The notes under the pieces: model-generated
Seen by the model: only the letters and a program-made list of their open reading frames with translations
Told to the model about the DNA's origin: nothing
Databases searched by the model: none
Source of the DNA: a bacterium
GTDB taxonomy: Bacteria > Patescibacteriota > Microgenomatia > UBA1406 > GWC2-37-13
Reading direction: 5' to 3'
Assembly: GCA_021796235.1 (NCBI GenBank)
Contig: JAJYOJ010000010.1
Span: 1-35,253 of the forward strand
DNA: 35,253 nucleotides
In this document: positions 1-6,923 of the stretch, piece after piece
Layout: each line of letters starts with the position of its first letter
How positions within the stretch are numbered: position 1 is the first letter of the stretch
Made by a program: the position numbers and the translations under genes

Positions 1-278
1 TGCCGCAATTAATTAATATCATAAAAGAGGAAATGGCCTTTGTCGGCCCACGGCCGCTGCCGATCTGCGAAGGCCAAAAAGTCCCTGCCAAATATGCCAG
101 CCGGTTTACCGTTTTACCCGGTATTACTTCTTCATGGGTAATCGCCGGTACCGACCATTCATATTTTGATCGCTGGATGAAGCTTGATATAGAGTATGTA
201 AGGAAAAAGAGCATATGGTATGATTGGGAGATAGCGGTTAGAACTGTTTATTTAATAATAAGAAGTGTAAAAGTATAA
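1..278 (+). CDS. Bacterial sugar transferase (WcaJ/PglC type), 3' part only
   Basis: The window opens inside this gene; the frame is open from base 3 and ends at TAA 276-278. The visible part is the C-terminal catalytic region of a polyprenyl-phosphate glycosyl-1-phosphate transferase, the membrane enzyme that starts glycan assembly by loading the first sugar phosphate onto undecaprenyl phosphate. Family marks are a PQLINIIK stretch, FVGPRPL and the later PGIT motif. The N-terminal membrane helix and the catalytic Asp-Glu pair lie upstream of the window. It is followed by a PqqD-like gene and a second, complete sugar transferase, which it resembles but does not duplicate closely. Whether the gene is intact upstream cannot be seen here. 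Confidence 0.85.
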   Translation, partial: PQLINIIKEEMAFVGPRPLPICEGQKVPAKYASRFTVLPGITSSWVIAGTDHSYFDRWMKLDIEYVRKKSIWYDWEIAVRTVYLIIRSVKV

Positions 279-319
279 AAGTTGAAACCTTTACCCGTTT
301 ATATTTTTACACAAATTCT

Positions 320-574
320 ATGAAATACAAAATTAACAAAGGCTTTATCGTTCAGAAATTGGATAATAAAATGGTGATTTTCGACGGTGAAGAATCGATA
401 ATCTATACTTTCAATGAAACTGCCTCATTCATCTTTAAGAAATTGAAATCGGGTGTACCAGAAGGGGACATTGTTCATATGCTTATAAAACGATATGGTA
501 TTAAAGAAAACAAAGCGACAAAAGATCTTCACGAACTTATCGCTGACTTGAAAAAAAAGAAAATAATCACTTAA
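320..574 (+). CDS. PqqD-like peptide-binding protein
   Basis: This 84-residue protein has the PqqD pattern: a short N-terminal beta hairpin region, a Y-x-(F/L)-N-x-(T)-A turn (YTFNETA, about residues 29-35), an aromatic-rich helix, and a C-terminal helix pair ending in a lysine-rich tail. PqqD and related RRE domains bind the leader of a ribosomal peptide and present it to a modifying enzyme. It aligns end to end with the second stand-alone PqqD at 4060-4325. It sits between two sugar transferase genes, 9 bp ahead of the second, so it is probably co-transcribed with it. No clear Shine-Dalgarno site is visible. The fold assignment is good; the peptide partner is inferred from the neighbouring locus. 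Confidence 0.7.
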   Translation: MKYKINKGFIVQKLDNKMVIFDGEESIIYTFNETASFIFKKLKSGVPEGDIVHMLIKRYGIKENKATKDLHELIADLKKKKIIT

Positions 575-582
575 GAATAATC

Positions 583-1185
583 ATGGTTTACCGATTGGTT
601 CAGCAAATAATTGCCATTATTCTTTTCATCCTTTTTCTTCCATTAATGATTGTAATTGGTTTATTAATAAAATTTGATTCTTCTGGACTGGTTATTTTCA
701 CACAAATCAGATTAGGAAAAGATTTAAAAAAATTCCGGTTTTACAAATTCCGGACAATGAGGGTTGATGCCAAAAAATGTTTTCCACAGCTTTACCGATA
801 TCATTTTACAGCAAAAGAACTTACCACGCTTCAGTTTAAAATTCCCGCCGATCCACGATTGACGCGTTTGGGACGGTGGTTAAGAATGACCAGTCTTGAT
901 GAACTACCTAATTTAATCAATGTCATCCGCGGTGAGATGAATCTAGTGGGACCCAGGCCGGAAATACCTGAGATGTTAAGATATTATCAAAAAAAGGAAT
1001 TAGTAAAATTTTCTGTGCCGCCAGGAATTACCGGTTACTCACAAATCAATGGCCGTGGGCTGCTGACATTTAAACAAACAATTGCTTTGGATCTTCAATA
1101 TATCCGAGAAAAATCATGGTTGATTGATATAAAAGTGCTACTTCGGACATTGATGATAATTGTCAGGACCTCGGGAGCATTTTAA
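583..1185 (+). CDS. Undecaprenyl-phosphate sugar-1-phosphate transferase
   Basis: This is a complete short-form (PglC-like, 200 aa) sugar transferase. Residues 6-28 form the hydrophobic re-entrant membrane helix. The family motifs follow in order: KFRTM (about 55), DPRLTRLGRWLR, the catalytic pair in SLDELPN, GEMNLVGPRPE and PGITG. Such enzymes transfer a sugar phosphate from a UDP-sugar to undecaprenyl phosphate at the inner face of the membrane, the first step for exopolysaccharide or glycoprotein glycans. Its 3' end overlaps the convergent nucleotidyltransferase gene by 23 bp. The GT2 enzyme at 2367-3299 could extend the glycan. The sugar specificity cannot be read from the sequence. Confidence 0.9.
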   Translation: MVYRLVQQIIAIILFILFLPLMIVIGLLIKFDSSGLVIFTQIRLGKDLKKFRFYKFRTMRVDAKKCFPQLYRYHFTAKELTTLQFKIPADPRLTRLGRWLRMTSLDELPNLINVIRGEMNLVGPRPEIPEMLRYYQKKELVKFSVPPGITGYSQINGRGLLTFKQTIALDLQYIREKSWLIDIKVLLRTLMIIVRTSGAF

Positions 1186-2374
1186 AAGCAGATAATAATC
1201 TTCGCCGAACCACCCATAAAATTGAGTAAATAACCCGCCGGTCTAAAAAAACCAGACACCGTTTCCATAATGGAATGGGAGAAAAAAGAAAAAGATATTT
1301 AAAACGGGTGATAGCGGCCATTTCCCGTGATTCCTCATTAAAGATATTAATTTTATCTAAGTGTAAAAGTGTACAAGTATAAAGGTTTGAAGGTTTTAAA
1401 TCGGAGAGGAATTTTTGGGGAAAAGGAGTGTTGTAGTGCTTCTTAAGCAAAATAAATGTCGGGTAAACAAAGTTTTGCAGCCGGTAATATTTGATTATTT
1501 CTGTTTCTTTTTTCCAATCGATTATTGACCGGCGGATAATTTTATCCAAAAACTCCAAGCGGAAAGCGCTATGGAAATTATGGTGAAAGAAATGAAGGGC
1601 GAGATAAATAATTAAATAGGGAGCGGTAAGAATAGGGAATCGAGAATTTTGAATAGCGATAATTTTTTTTGAATTTAGCATATCAGCGGTCAACCGGGTA
1701 AGTAATTTTTGCGGATAGATAGTTTCGAGATGGCCAAGATTTCTTATAAACAAATTAAGGCAGAAATGGACATCGAAGATAATGTTAATATCGTTTATCA
1801 GCTTAGAATACGATTCCTCGACGGTTTCCTTCGGCCTGCGGTTGATTTTTAGTGAATTTATTGCGAAATTAACTTTCTTATACCCCATCGAGTAAAGGAT
1901 TTTTTCCGTTTTACAATAATGTATTCTGTCAATCAACAAGTCGCAATCGTAATATAACCGTTGCGGAAAGGTTTTTTCGTAATAAAGATGAAGAGGCAAA
2001 CCTTTAAGAAATACATAGTTAATGCCTTTCCGATGAAAAAGATTACTGATGATTCTGATTTCCTTTAAAAAAATACCTGACTGTTTGATATATGAATAAC
2101 CAGCAGTGGCGGAGGTAATTTTTCCGATAACCGACCCATTTTTGGGGACCACTTGAGACCGTTGTTCATTGTCAGCCCGGACAACAAGAGAATTTTTATG
2201 GGTGTATAAAATCCTTTTAACGGAGACAGAACCGCTTGTTTTGATAACTACCAGATCATTAACTTTTAAACTTTTAGACGGTGTGGACTGGTAATAGACG
2301 ATGTCGTCCTTATTGAATAAAGGATGCATTTCGTCGGAATCGATGATTAATTTATTCAGTCGGTGCTTATTCAT
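1163..2374 (-). CDS. Nucleotidyltransferase-like protein with degenerate S26 peptidase domain at N-terminus
   Basis: I chose the ATG at 2374, giving 403 aa and a short ATGAATAA overlap with the upstream GT2 gene. A longer reading from 2431 would lie inside that gene. Residues about 8-95 match the S24/S26 signal-peptidase fold (DEMHPLF, then VNDLVVI, SVKRIL and IGKI). The catalytic Ser before the Met is replaced by Glu, so this domain should be inactive as a protease. The remainder resembles the uncharacterised NTP_transf_5 nucleotidyltransferase family: FLKG, an arginine, the DCDLLI acidic motif, and a later DVHFCL. Genes of this family recur beside HprK-like and PqqD-like genes in lasso-peptide and HPr-rel-A loci, which fits the neighbours here. 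Substrate unknown. Confidence 0.6.
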   Translation of the reverse strand: MNKHRLNKLIIDSDEMHPLFNKDDIVYYQSTPSKSLKVNDLVVIKTSGSVSVKRILYTHKNSLVVRADNEQRSQVVPKNGSVIGKITSATAGYSYIKQSGIFLKEIRIISNLFHRKGINYVFLKGLPLHLYYEKTFPQRLYYDCDLLIDRIHYCKTEKILYSMGYKKVNFAINSLKINRRPKETVEESYSKLINDINIIFDVHFCLNLFIRNLGHLETIYPQKLLTRLTADMLNSKKIIAIQNSRFPILTAPYLIIYLALHFFHHNFHSAFRLEFLDKIIRRSIIDWKKETEIIKYYRLQNFVYPTFILLKKHYNTPFPQKFLSDLKPSNLYTCTLLHLDKINIFNEESREMAAITRFKYLFLFSPIPLWKRCLVFLDRRVIYSILWVVRRRLLSAFKMLPRS

Positions 2375-3299
2375 ATTTTGAAAAGGTCCTTGCATGTTGG
2401 TAACCCGTGGCAATAAACAGTTTGTCAACAAAGTAAAAAAAATAGAATGACAGTTTAAATAATAAATTTTTATTTTTAAATATCTCCTGCATTAGAGAGA
2501 AAGATGCTTGGTTTTCTTTTTGTTTTCGGAGTTTGCGGTATATTTTTAGCGATGATCCGGACAAGAATTGTCGATCAGGCCACAGCTTATCAAAATAATA
2601 AAATGCCCGGCCTTTATTAAACGCTTTTTTTATATGTGTGACAACGTTTTGGTAACTGAAATGGGAGACCATTGCCTTATTGTCGTATTTGATCTTTATA
2701 TTTATACCGGTAAGGCGTAAACCAAGGTCCATGTCTTCCAGCCGGGAAAAAGGAGTTAATTTTTGGTTAAAATACATTTTGTTTCTCACCAATAATTCTT
2801 TTTCCGTGGCAAAATTCTTCGAATCAATTAGTGGTGAATATATCGAGCGCCCGATTTTATATAGGCCGGACCGGAAAACTCTTTCAGCCGTATAATGCTC
2901 AAGCGATGCGAACAGATTATCCGGTAAACCGTTTTCATTCCTGCCCAATAAGACAATATGGCGGTGGGCTTGAAAAAAGTCACCGATCTGTCTTATCCAG
3001 TTTTTACCTGCCACGCAATCGTCGTCGATAAAAGCTAAAACGGAGCCACGGGCTTTTTTTATCCCAAAATTTCTGGCTAAAGGAGAACCGCTTTTTCTAA
3101 GCCAGTAACATTTCAATTTGATATTGTGGTACCTTATTGAATCGACTACTTTTTTCGCTTCGTTACAAGGTGAATTATCTACGACAATGATTTCTTGGGG
3201 CAGTTGAGTCTGGGTGGTCAGTGAGGCCAAGCATCTTTTCAACGCTTCATTCCTTTGGTAAGTCGGGACAATGACCGTGACGGTAACTTTATTTTTCAC
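2367..3299 (-). CDS. GT2 family glycosyltransferase
   Basis: This 310-residue protein starts at a GTG and has a GT-A fold. The N-terminus carries the VTVIVPTYQRNEAL signature strand and IIVVDNSP. The metal-binding acidic motif is FIDDDC near residue 92, followed by an SRLEDMDLGLRL acceptor-side ED motif near 190. There is no N-terminal signal; the C-terminus has hydrophobic stretches (FYFFYFVDKLF) that may touch the membrane. It transfers a sugar from an activated nucleotide donor. With the two sugar transferases nearby, a role in exopolysaccharide or surface glycan assembly is likely. A TATAAT element lies 9 nt before the start and overlaps the divergent promoter of the HprK-like gene. Donor and acceptor are unknown. 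Confidence 0.85.
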   Translation of the reverse strand: MKNKVTVTVIVPTYQRNEALKRCLASLTTQTQLPQEIIVVDNSPCNEAKKVVDSIRYHNIKLKCYWLRKSGSPLARNFGIKKARGSVLAFIDDDCVAGKNWIRQIGDFFQAHRHIVLLGRNENGLPDNLFASLEHYTAERVFRSGLYKIGRSIYSPLIDSKNFATEKELLVRNKMYFNQKLTPFSRLEDMDLGLRLTGINIKIKYDNKAMVSHFSYQNVVTHIKKAFNKGRAFYYFDKLWPDRQFLSGSSLKIYRKLRKQKENQASFSLMQEIFKNKNLLFKLSFYFFYFVDKLFIATGYQHARTFSKYE

Positions 3300-3308
3300 A
3301 GCCTAAAG

Positions 3309-3316
3309 ATTATAAT
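3309..3316. promoter_or_regulatory. Shared palindromic -10 element between divergent genes
   Basis: The eight bases ATTATAAT read as TATAAT on both strands (3311-3316 on plus, 3314-3309 on minus). The GTG of the GT2 gene is 9 nt away on one side and the ATG of the HprK-like gene is 15 nt away on the other. The whole intergenic gap is only 32 bp, so both genes probably start from this site and compete for polymerase. No good -35 box is visible on either side. Confidence 0.4.
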
Positions 3317-3331
3317 TTAAAACCGATCCTT

Positions 3332-4063
3332 ATGCAAAAATCGCTTGATGTTTCTGTTGCCGGTATTCCTTTTACCTTTAGTACCAACAGTATAGGCCTT
3401 TTCAACTATCTTAAAGAAAATTATTTTATAAATAAAAATATCGCCGGCCATCCAAATACTATCTCGATCCAAAAAAACAAAAACGGTTTTAACATTAAAA
3501 ACGAAAATAACCATAAGCAATTGACGGTTGAAGCGCCTGTTTTCCAATCTCTTAAAGGAATAAGCTATATCATTCGGGCTTTTATCGCCTCTAATCAATA
3601 TGACTGTTGTAGTGAACAATTGCTTTTCCTGCACGGATCGGCATTTTATAAAAACGGTACGGCATTTGTTTTTTTGGGACCGTCAGGCCAAGGAAAAACA
3701 ACGATTATTAAGGAGATTGACAAAAATAAACGACTAGCTGATGATACGGTAATTATCAAAAAGGAAAGAGATGATTTTTTTGTTTATCCGTCGCCATTTG
3801 AGAAAAAAATGATAAACTGGTCAGATAAAAAATTCCCTTTATGTTCAATTTATGTAATTGAGCAGGCGGCCCGAACCAGAATCGCCAAAATCGACGCAAA
3901 ATCCAAAATAAGCGCAATTTTTAACAACACCATTGATCTTTTTTCCGCTCCTGATTTCCATCAGCCAAAGGTGCTTTATCGTTTAAAATTAGAACTGATA
4001 TCCGATGTCATTATAAAAAAACTATTTTTTACTAAAAAAATTGACTTTATCCATAGAATATGA
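3332..4063 (+). CDS. HPr kinase-like protein (peptide or protein kinase of a RiPP-type locus)
   Basis: This 243-residue protein has the C-terminal P-loop fold of HPr kinase/phosphorylase: HGSA at 101-104, a Walker A GPSGQGKTT at 116-124, and LADD at 136-139, the acidic pair after the first helix. It lacks the conserved HprK signature that follows in true HPr kinases and has no N-terminal HprK domain, so it belongs to the HprK-related group. In the paeninodin lasso cluster such a kinase (PadeK) phosphorylates the C-terminal Ser of the peptide, and related kinases pair with PqqD proteins in HPr-rel-A systems. Here it overlaps the start of the PqqD-like gene (ATG at 4060 within its TGA), indicating translational coupling. 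The substrate is inferred to be a local peptide. Confidence 0.75.
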   Translation: MQKSLDVSVAGIPFTFSTNSIGLFNYLKENYFINKNIAGHPNTISIQKNKNGFNIKNENNHKQLTVEAPVFQSLKGISYIIRAFIASNQYDCCSEQLLFLHGSAFYKNGTAFVFLGPSGQGKTTIIKEIDKNKRLADDTVIIKKERDDFFVYPSPFEKKMINWSDKKFPLCSIYVIEQAARTRIAKIDAKSKISAIFNNTIDLFSAPDFHQPKVLYRLKLELISDVIIKKLFFTKKIDFIHRI

Positions 4064-4325
4064 ATAATAATACAAAAGTTAAAAGAAAACCAACTTTATT
4101 TCTAAAAAAATTGATAATGAATATGTGGTATTTCATGTCGAAAGTGGCAAAGTATATGAGCTTAACCCAACCGCCGAAACGATCTGGAAATATTTATGGA
4201 AACCAAGAACGATAGGACAGTTAATCAAAAAAATCACGGAAACTTATGAGGTTGATAAACAAAAAGCCAGGAGTGACATATTTGAGCTATTATCTAATTG
4301 CAAAAACAACCTTTTTCGCCTCTAA
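4060..4325 (+). CDS. PqqD-like peptide-binding protein with apparent -1 frameshift
   Basis: Two frames together make one PqqD domain. The ATG at 4060 overlaps the HprK-like stop and encodes 17 residues ending LFLKK. The rest of the domain (IDNEYVVFHV, YELNPTAETIW, then the C-terminal helices) is in the -1 frame from 4110 to 4325. The switch point is the seven-A run at 4104-4110, which in the upstream frame is a classic A-AAA-AAA slippery heptamer. The joined product of 88 aa aligns along its whole length with the 84-residue PqqD at 320-574. Without the shift the downstream frame has no ATG start and could only begin at a GTG (4125) inside the domain. Programmed or transcriptional slippage, a real mutation, or one missing A in the assembly are all possible. 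Confidence 0.65.
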
Positions 4326-4903
4326 CGGTAAATATTAATTTCCGTTTCTACTTTTATCCGAGAATCATTTATATAATAAAAGGGATTAAGGACGTCATGG
4401 ATAAGGACAGTATCGCCGATTTTTATGTCAGCAAATTGCGCCGGTATTTTATTACCGTTATTTATGATAAAAACCTTCATCTGCTTAACTTCGTAATCAA
4501 GGAATTTGTACCAGTTCCAGGATTGATAGCCGGCAAAATGCAGCGCTAACGGGAAATAAAATCCATATTGGTTCATTCCTGTACTATTAATTTTATCTAT
4601 TTTAGCTTTGGTGTCGGTGGTTAAATAAATTTCCCTTTCAGGAACTTTGTGCCATTGAGCAATCATGCCCAAGGTCCGTCTATCAATAGCCAGAGGCAAC
4701 GGGTTGAGGACTGGTATTGGTGTCGGGTAGCGAACTTTCCATGTCCAATCTTCGGCAACACCTTTTGGCGGCGTAATGGAGATGCATGATGATCGGAACT
4801 GGGCAGAATGACTGGACAGTTGGTAATACTTGTAAGTTCCAAAAGCAACAACTACGACCAGTAAAATTATCACCAAGAGAAGTATTTTATTTAACTTGAA
4901 CAT
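4322..4903 (-). CDS. Small membrane-anchored protein, function unknown
   Basis: The ATG at 4903 gives 193 aa; a TTG at 4930 in the same frame would add nine residues inside the upstream signal peptidase gene. Residues about 5-23 are a strongly hydrophobic anchor (LLLVIILLVVVVAFG), and the rest should lie outside the membrane. The outer part is rich in aromatic residues and prolines and ends in a beta-rich segment with AQFADIKIGDTVLIHD. I recognise no catalytic motif; it has no sortase Cys motif. The end of its sequence resembles the end of the membrane-anchored protein at 7033-7596 (TDLIPGKEVIVTL). It overlaps the S26 peptidase gene by 17 bp, so it may be a partner or substrate of that peptidase. 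Confidence 0.6.
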   Translation of the reverse strand: MFKLNKILLLVIILLVVVVAFGTYKYYQLSSHSAQFRSSCISITPPKGVAEDWTWKVRYPTPIPVLNPLPLAIDRRTLGMIAQWHKVPEREIYLTTDTKAKIDKINSTGMNQYGFYFPLALHFAGYQSWNWYKFLDYEVKQMKVFIINNGNKIPAQFADIKIGDTVLIHDVLNPFYYINDSRIKVETEINIYR

Positions 4904-5324
4904 AATTCTGCTTACTGATAAGTTTAACAATAAATTTTCTTCCTCTAAATATTTTAATGATTATTTTAAACGAAACGTAGGGAATTAAAGAATAAAGAAG
5001 GAAGCAATATTTAATAACGGATGCTTTATAAGAATTGAGACGGATATGGTATTGCCTGTTTTCGATATAGTTTAATTTTCCAAGGATTTGACTATGAGTA
5101 ACCGGAGGATCAATGAAATAATTATTATCGCCTTTAACAATATAATGCTGCGAGTTTTTCCAAATTACCCGGTGACTGATAAGTTTTCGGTGATTATAGT
5201 AAACGATAATATCGCCGATATGGATCTTATTAAACTTAGGCTTTTCAACATATAATCGATCTTTTGATTTAATCAAGGGGAACATACTTAGACCAAATGC
5301 CTCTCCCAAATAGTAATGATTCAT
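4887..5324 (-). CDS. S26B-type signal peptidase
   Basis: This 145-residue protein matches the archaeal/SipW-like signal peptidase group, which uses Ser and His instead of Ser and Lys. The nucleophile is in GLSMFPLI (Ser13), the general base in ISHRVI (about His51), and the downstream KGDNN motif (about 64-68) is typical. The C-terminal third holds a hydrophobic stretch (YCFLLYSLIPYVSF) that anchors it to the membrane. It cuts exported or membrane-inserted substrates on the outer face. It is more compact than housekeeping signal peptidase I and sits inside the putative peptide-modification locus, so a dedicated substrate is likely. It reads divergently from the first candidate precursor gene. 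Confidence 0.8.
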   Translation of the reverse strand: MNHYYLGEAFGLSMFPLIKSKDRLYVEKPKFNKIHIGDIIVYYNHRKLISHRVIWKNSQHYIVKGDNNYFIDPPVTHSQILGKLNYIENRQYHIRLNSYKASVIKYCFLLYSLIPYVSFKIIIKIFRGRKFIVKLISKQNYVQVK

Positions 5325-5339
5325 TTGATAATATTTACC

Positions 5340-5368
5340 TTGACAATGTATAAATCTGATGCTATCCT
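5340..5368 (+). promoter_or_regulatory. Sigma70-like promoter for first short basic peptide
   Basis: A perfect TTGACA at 5340-5345 is followed after 17 nt by TATCCT at 5363-5368, four of six matches to the -10 consensus. Transcription would begin near 5375, a few bases before the ATG at 5383, leaving a very short leader. A dedicated strong promoter supports the short reading frame being a real gene. Confidence 0.6.
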
Positions 5369-5382
5369 GAAACTATATAAAT

Positions 5383-5529
5383 ATGAAAATTAAAGCTAAA
5401 CCTAAACGAAAATTGTTTCGTTACCAACCGCCACAATTTGTTTCTAAAAGAATCAAGCTATTCACTAAATCACATTGGGATGAACTTCTCGGCTCTCCTC
5501 TTCTTGCTACTAAGTTGACAGTGCCATAA
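5383..5529 (+). CDS. Candidate RiPP precursor peptide 1 (48 aa)
   Basis: This short ORF runs from the ATG at 5383 to the TAA at 5529. The N-terminal half is strongly basic (12 Lys/Arg overall). It contains YQPPQF at residues 14-19, which fits the Y-x-x-P-x-(L/F/V) recognition motif that PqqD-like domains bind in lasso-peptide leaders. The only acidic residues in the peptide are Asp33 and Glu34, directly after Trp32, and the tail is neutral and hydrophobic with LLGSPLLATKL. It has no signal peptide. It lies between the S26 peptidase and the QueC-PqqD gene (9 bp from the end of the latter). No known precursor family is recognised; precursor status is inferred from motif, size, promoter and neighbours. 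Confidence 0.6.
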   Translation: MKIKAKPKRKLFRYQPPQFVSKRIKLFTKSHWDELLGSPLLATKLTVP

Positions 5530-5538
5530 TAAAACCCG

Positions 5539-6807
5539 CTATAATTTATTGTTTTCCCCTTTTTCTTTAAGAACTAAGGATTGATTGTTTACACAATTAT
5601 TTAAAAACAAAATAAGATCATTAGGCAACCTTTGTTGATTGCGATATCGTTTTTTTAATATTAATAATAGTTGGTGGAAAGTATTCTTACCCTTTATAAT
5701 ATGCTGCCATAAGAGTGAACCGGAATCATTTAAAATATTTATTTCACCGTATTTTTTGTCGAATAAATGAACTTGGTTTGAAACGATTGTCCAATCGATA
5801 GTTAAAGCAGGAGTAAAATAATATTTTCCCACATTACTTTTAGTAATATTTATTTTTTTGTTTTTGTTACGATCGTCAAGGCTGGATAATAAATTAAATA
5901 ATCTTTTTTTTAAAGAGAGTTGATGATGTAATCTGTCAAGCAATGAGTTTTGGTATACAGTAAGATCTTTAATGCCCATTTGTTTAAATGCATCACGCCT
6001 AATAACACATGGACCGCATTTACCGCATTGGATCTTAAAGTTCTCCATGCAAGACCATGTATGGCCTAGATTTATTTTTTTATTTATGGCATATTTAATT
6101 AATACTTTTCTTGGGAGGTAAAATTTCTTGTCTTCTTCAATTGCGCCCGTCAGTTGCCAACTGAAGTCGCCCAAGATCGTACAAAGACTTAAGTTGATAC
6201 TCCTTAATACGGTCAGCGTTGAATTTCGATGCAGCGCGGTATCTTCCGGCAAGAGACCGACAATAATTGTATTTAGGTCTTTTGCTTGTGATGCTCTTAA
6301 CCTTTGTGCATAGGCGTAAGCATTGAAGAAATAATTGTAAAAGGGATTAGTCTCATAACTGATCGATACTTTATAATTATCGCTTTCACGATTATAAACA
6401 AGATTTCTAATTACCAGCCCGATATCGGAAATTACGGCGGCCGATTGTAATGTTTTAAGGAGTCGATGAGAGGAGGTTCTCATGATCTCCACCGGATGGA
6501 ATAAGTCAGGATAGAGTTCCTTAAAAACTTTAGAATAATAACATATGCTTTCTTCTTCACCCTTAAAAAAATAATTAGGATCCAGAAAGTGCACCGGATA
6601 GACATGCAATCCGTATTTTCCCATTAGTATATTCCAAAGATTGGTCGAATCCAATCCACCGGATAAAAGCAAAATTACGCTCTCACCTTTTTTCGGAATA
6701 CGGAAAACTTGTTTCCGTTTAGTTAGAAAGATTTTATCAAGCTGTTGAAGCAATGGCTTATCTTCAAAGTTATTTTTCTGAAAAGCAGGACTAACAACCG
6801 TTTTCAT
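5539..6807 (-). CDS. QueC-like PP-loop enzyme fused to C-terminal PqqD domain
   Basis: I chose the ATG at 6807 (422 aa), because the alternative TTG at 6879 would overlap the likely promoter. Residues 49-54 are the PP-loop SGGLDS that binds ATP and adenylates a carboxylate. Residues 253, 261, 264 and 267 are the four Cys of a QueC-type zinc site (WSC, then CGKCGPC), followed by an Arg-Arg-x-AF-x-x-xG tail typical of QueC. QueC converts a carboxylate to a nitrile through an amide using ammonia. Residues about 330-415 form an added PqqD-like domain (GEINILNDSGSLLW). This fusion suggests a QueC chemistry aimed at a peptide bound by the PqqD domain, rather than queuosine synthesis. No queD, queE or queF gene is present nearby. 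Confidence 0.8.
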   Translation of the reverse strand: MKTVVSPAFQKNNFEDKPLLQQLDKIFLTKRKQVFRIPKKGESVILLLSGGLDSTNLWNILMGKYGLHVYPVHFLDPNYFFKGEEESICYYSKVFKELYPDLFHPVEIMRTSSHRLLKTLQSAAVISDIGLVIRNLVYNRESDNYKVSISYETNPFYNYFFNAYAYAQRLRASQAKDLNTIIVGLLPEDTALHRNSTLTVLRSINLSLCTILGDFSWQLTGAIEEDKKFYLPRKVLIKYAINKKINLGHTWSCMENFKIQCGKCGPCVIRRDAFKQMGIKDLTVYQNSLLDRLHHQLSLKKRLFNLLSSLDDRNKNKKINITKSNVGKYYFTPALTIDWTIVSNQVHLFDKKYGEINILNDSGSLLWQHIIKGKNTFHQLLLILKKRYRNQQRLPNDLILFLNNCVNNQSLVLKEKGENNKL

Positions 6808-6809
6808 AT

Positions 6810-6831
6810 GATGGACAATTGATGGACAATT
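6810..6831. repeat. 11-bp tandem direct repeat in leader of QueC-PqqD gene
   Basis: The unit GATGGACAATT occurs twice head to tail, at 6810-6820 and 6821-6831, immediately before the ATG at 6807 on the minus strand. It lies between the likely start site of transcription and the start codon. It could be a regulator site or a translation-control element; the sequence alone does not say. Confidence 0.6.
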
Positions 6832-6847
6832 ACACAAATGCGTTCCA

Positions 6848-6853
6848 ATTATA
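6848..6853 (-). promoter_or_regulatory. -10 element for QueC-PqqD gene
   Basis: A perfect TATAAT on the minus strand, preceded directly by TG, lies about 40 nt before the ATG at 6807. A weak TTGAAA is 20 nt further upstream. It points to transcription starting near 6841, which favours the ATG at 6807 over the upstream TTG as the start codon. Confidence 0.45.
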
Positions 6854-6861
6854 CATGATAG

Positions 6862-6890
6862 TTGACATGTTTTTTTCAATCTGTTAGTAT
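6862..6890 (+). promoter_or_regulatory. Sigma70-like promoter for second short basic peptide
   Basis: A perfect TTGACA at 6862-6867 is followed after exactly 17 nt by TAGTAT at 6885-6890, four of six matches to the -10 consensus. It drives the peptide gene at 6924 and the membrane protein 7 bp after it. The same architecture precedes the first short peptide gene, and the two are among the best promoters in the window. Confidence 0.6.
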
Positions 6891-6923
6891 TTTTAATATC
6901 TATCAGTTGGCCAGATTAAACTC

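Noticed and set aside
1-278. A truncated or decayed sugar transferase pseudogene
   Set aside because: The frame is open to the first base of the window and only its upstream part is out of view, so truncation cannot be inferred.
2831-3031. Several short open frames on the strand opposite larger genes
   Set aside because: They have no homology-like features, no promoters and lie wholly inside strongly supported genes.
4322-4903. A sortase processing the peptides
   Set aside because: The protein has an N-terminal anchor and a beta-rich end but lacks the TLxTC catalytic motif and the later Arg.
5539-6807. Ordinary queuosine enzyme QueC
   Set aside because: QueC has no PqqD domain, the protein is about 200 residues longer than QueC, and no queD, queE or queF gene is nearby.
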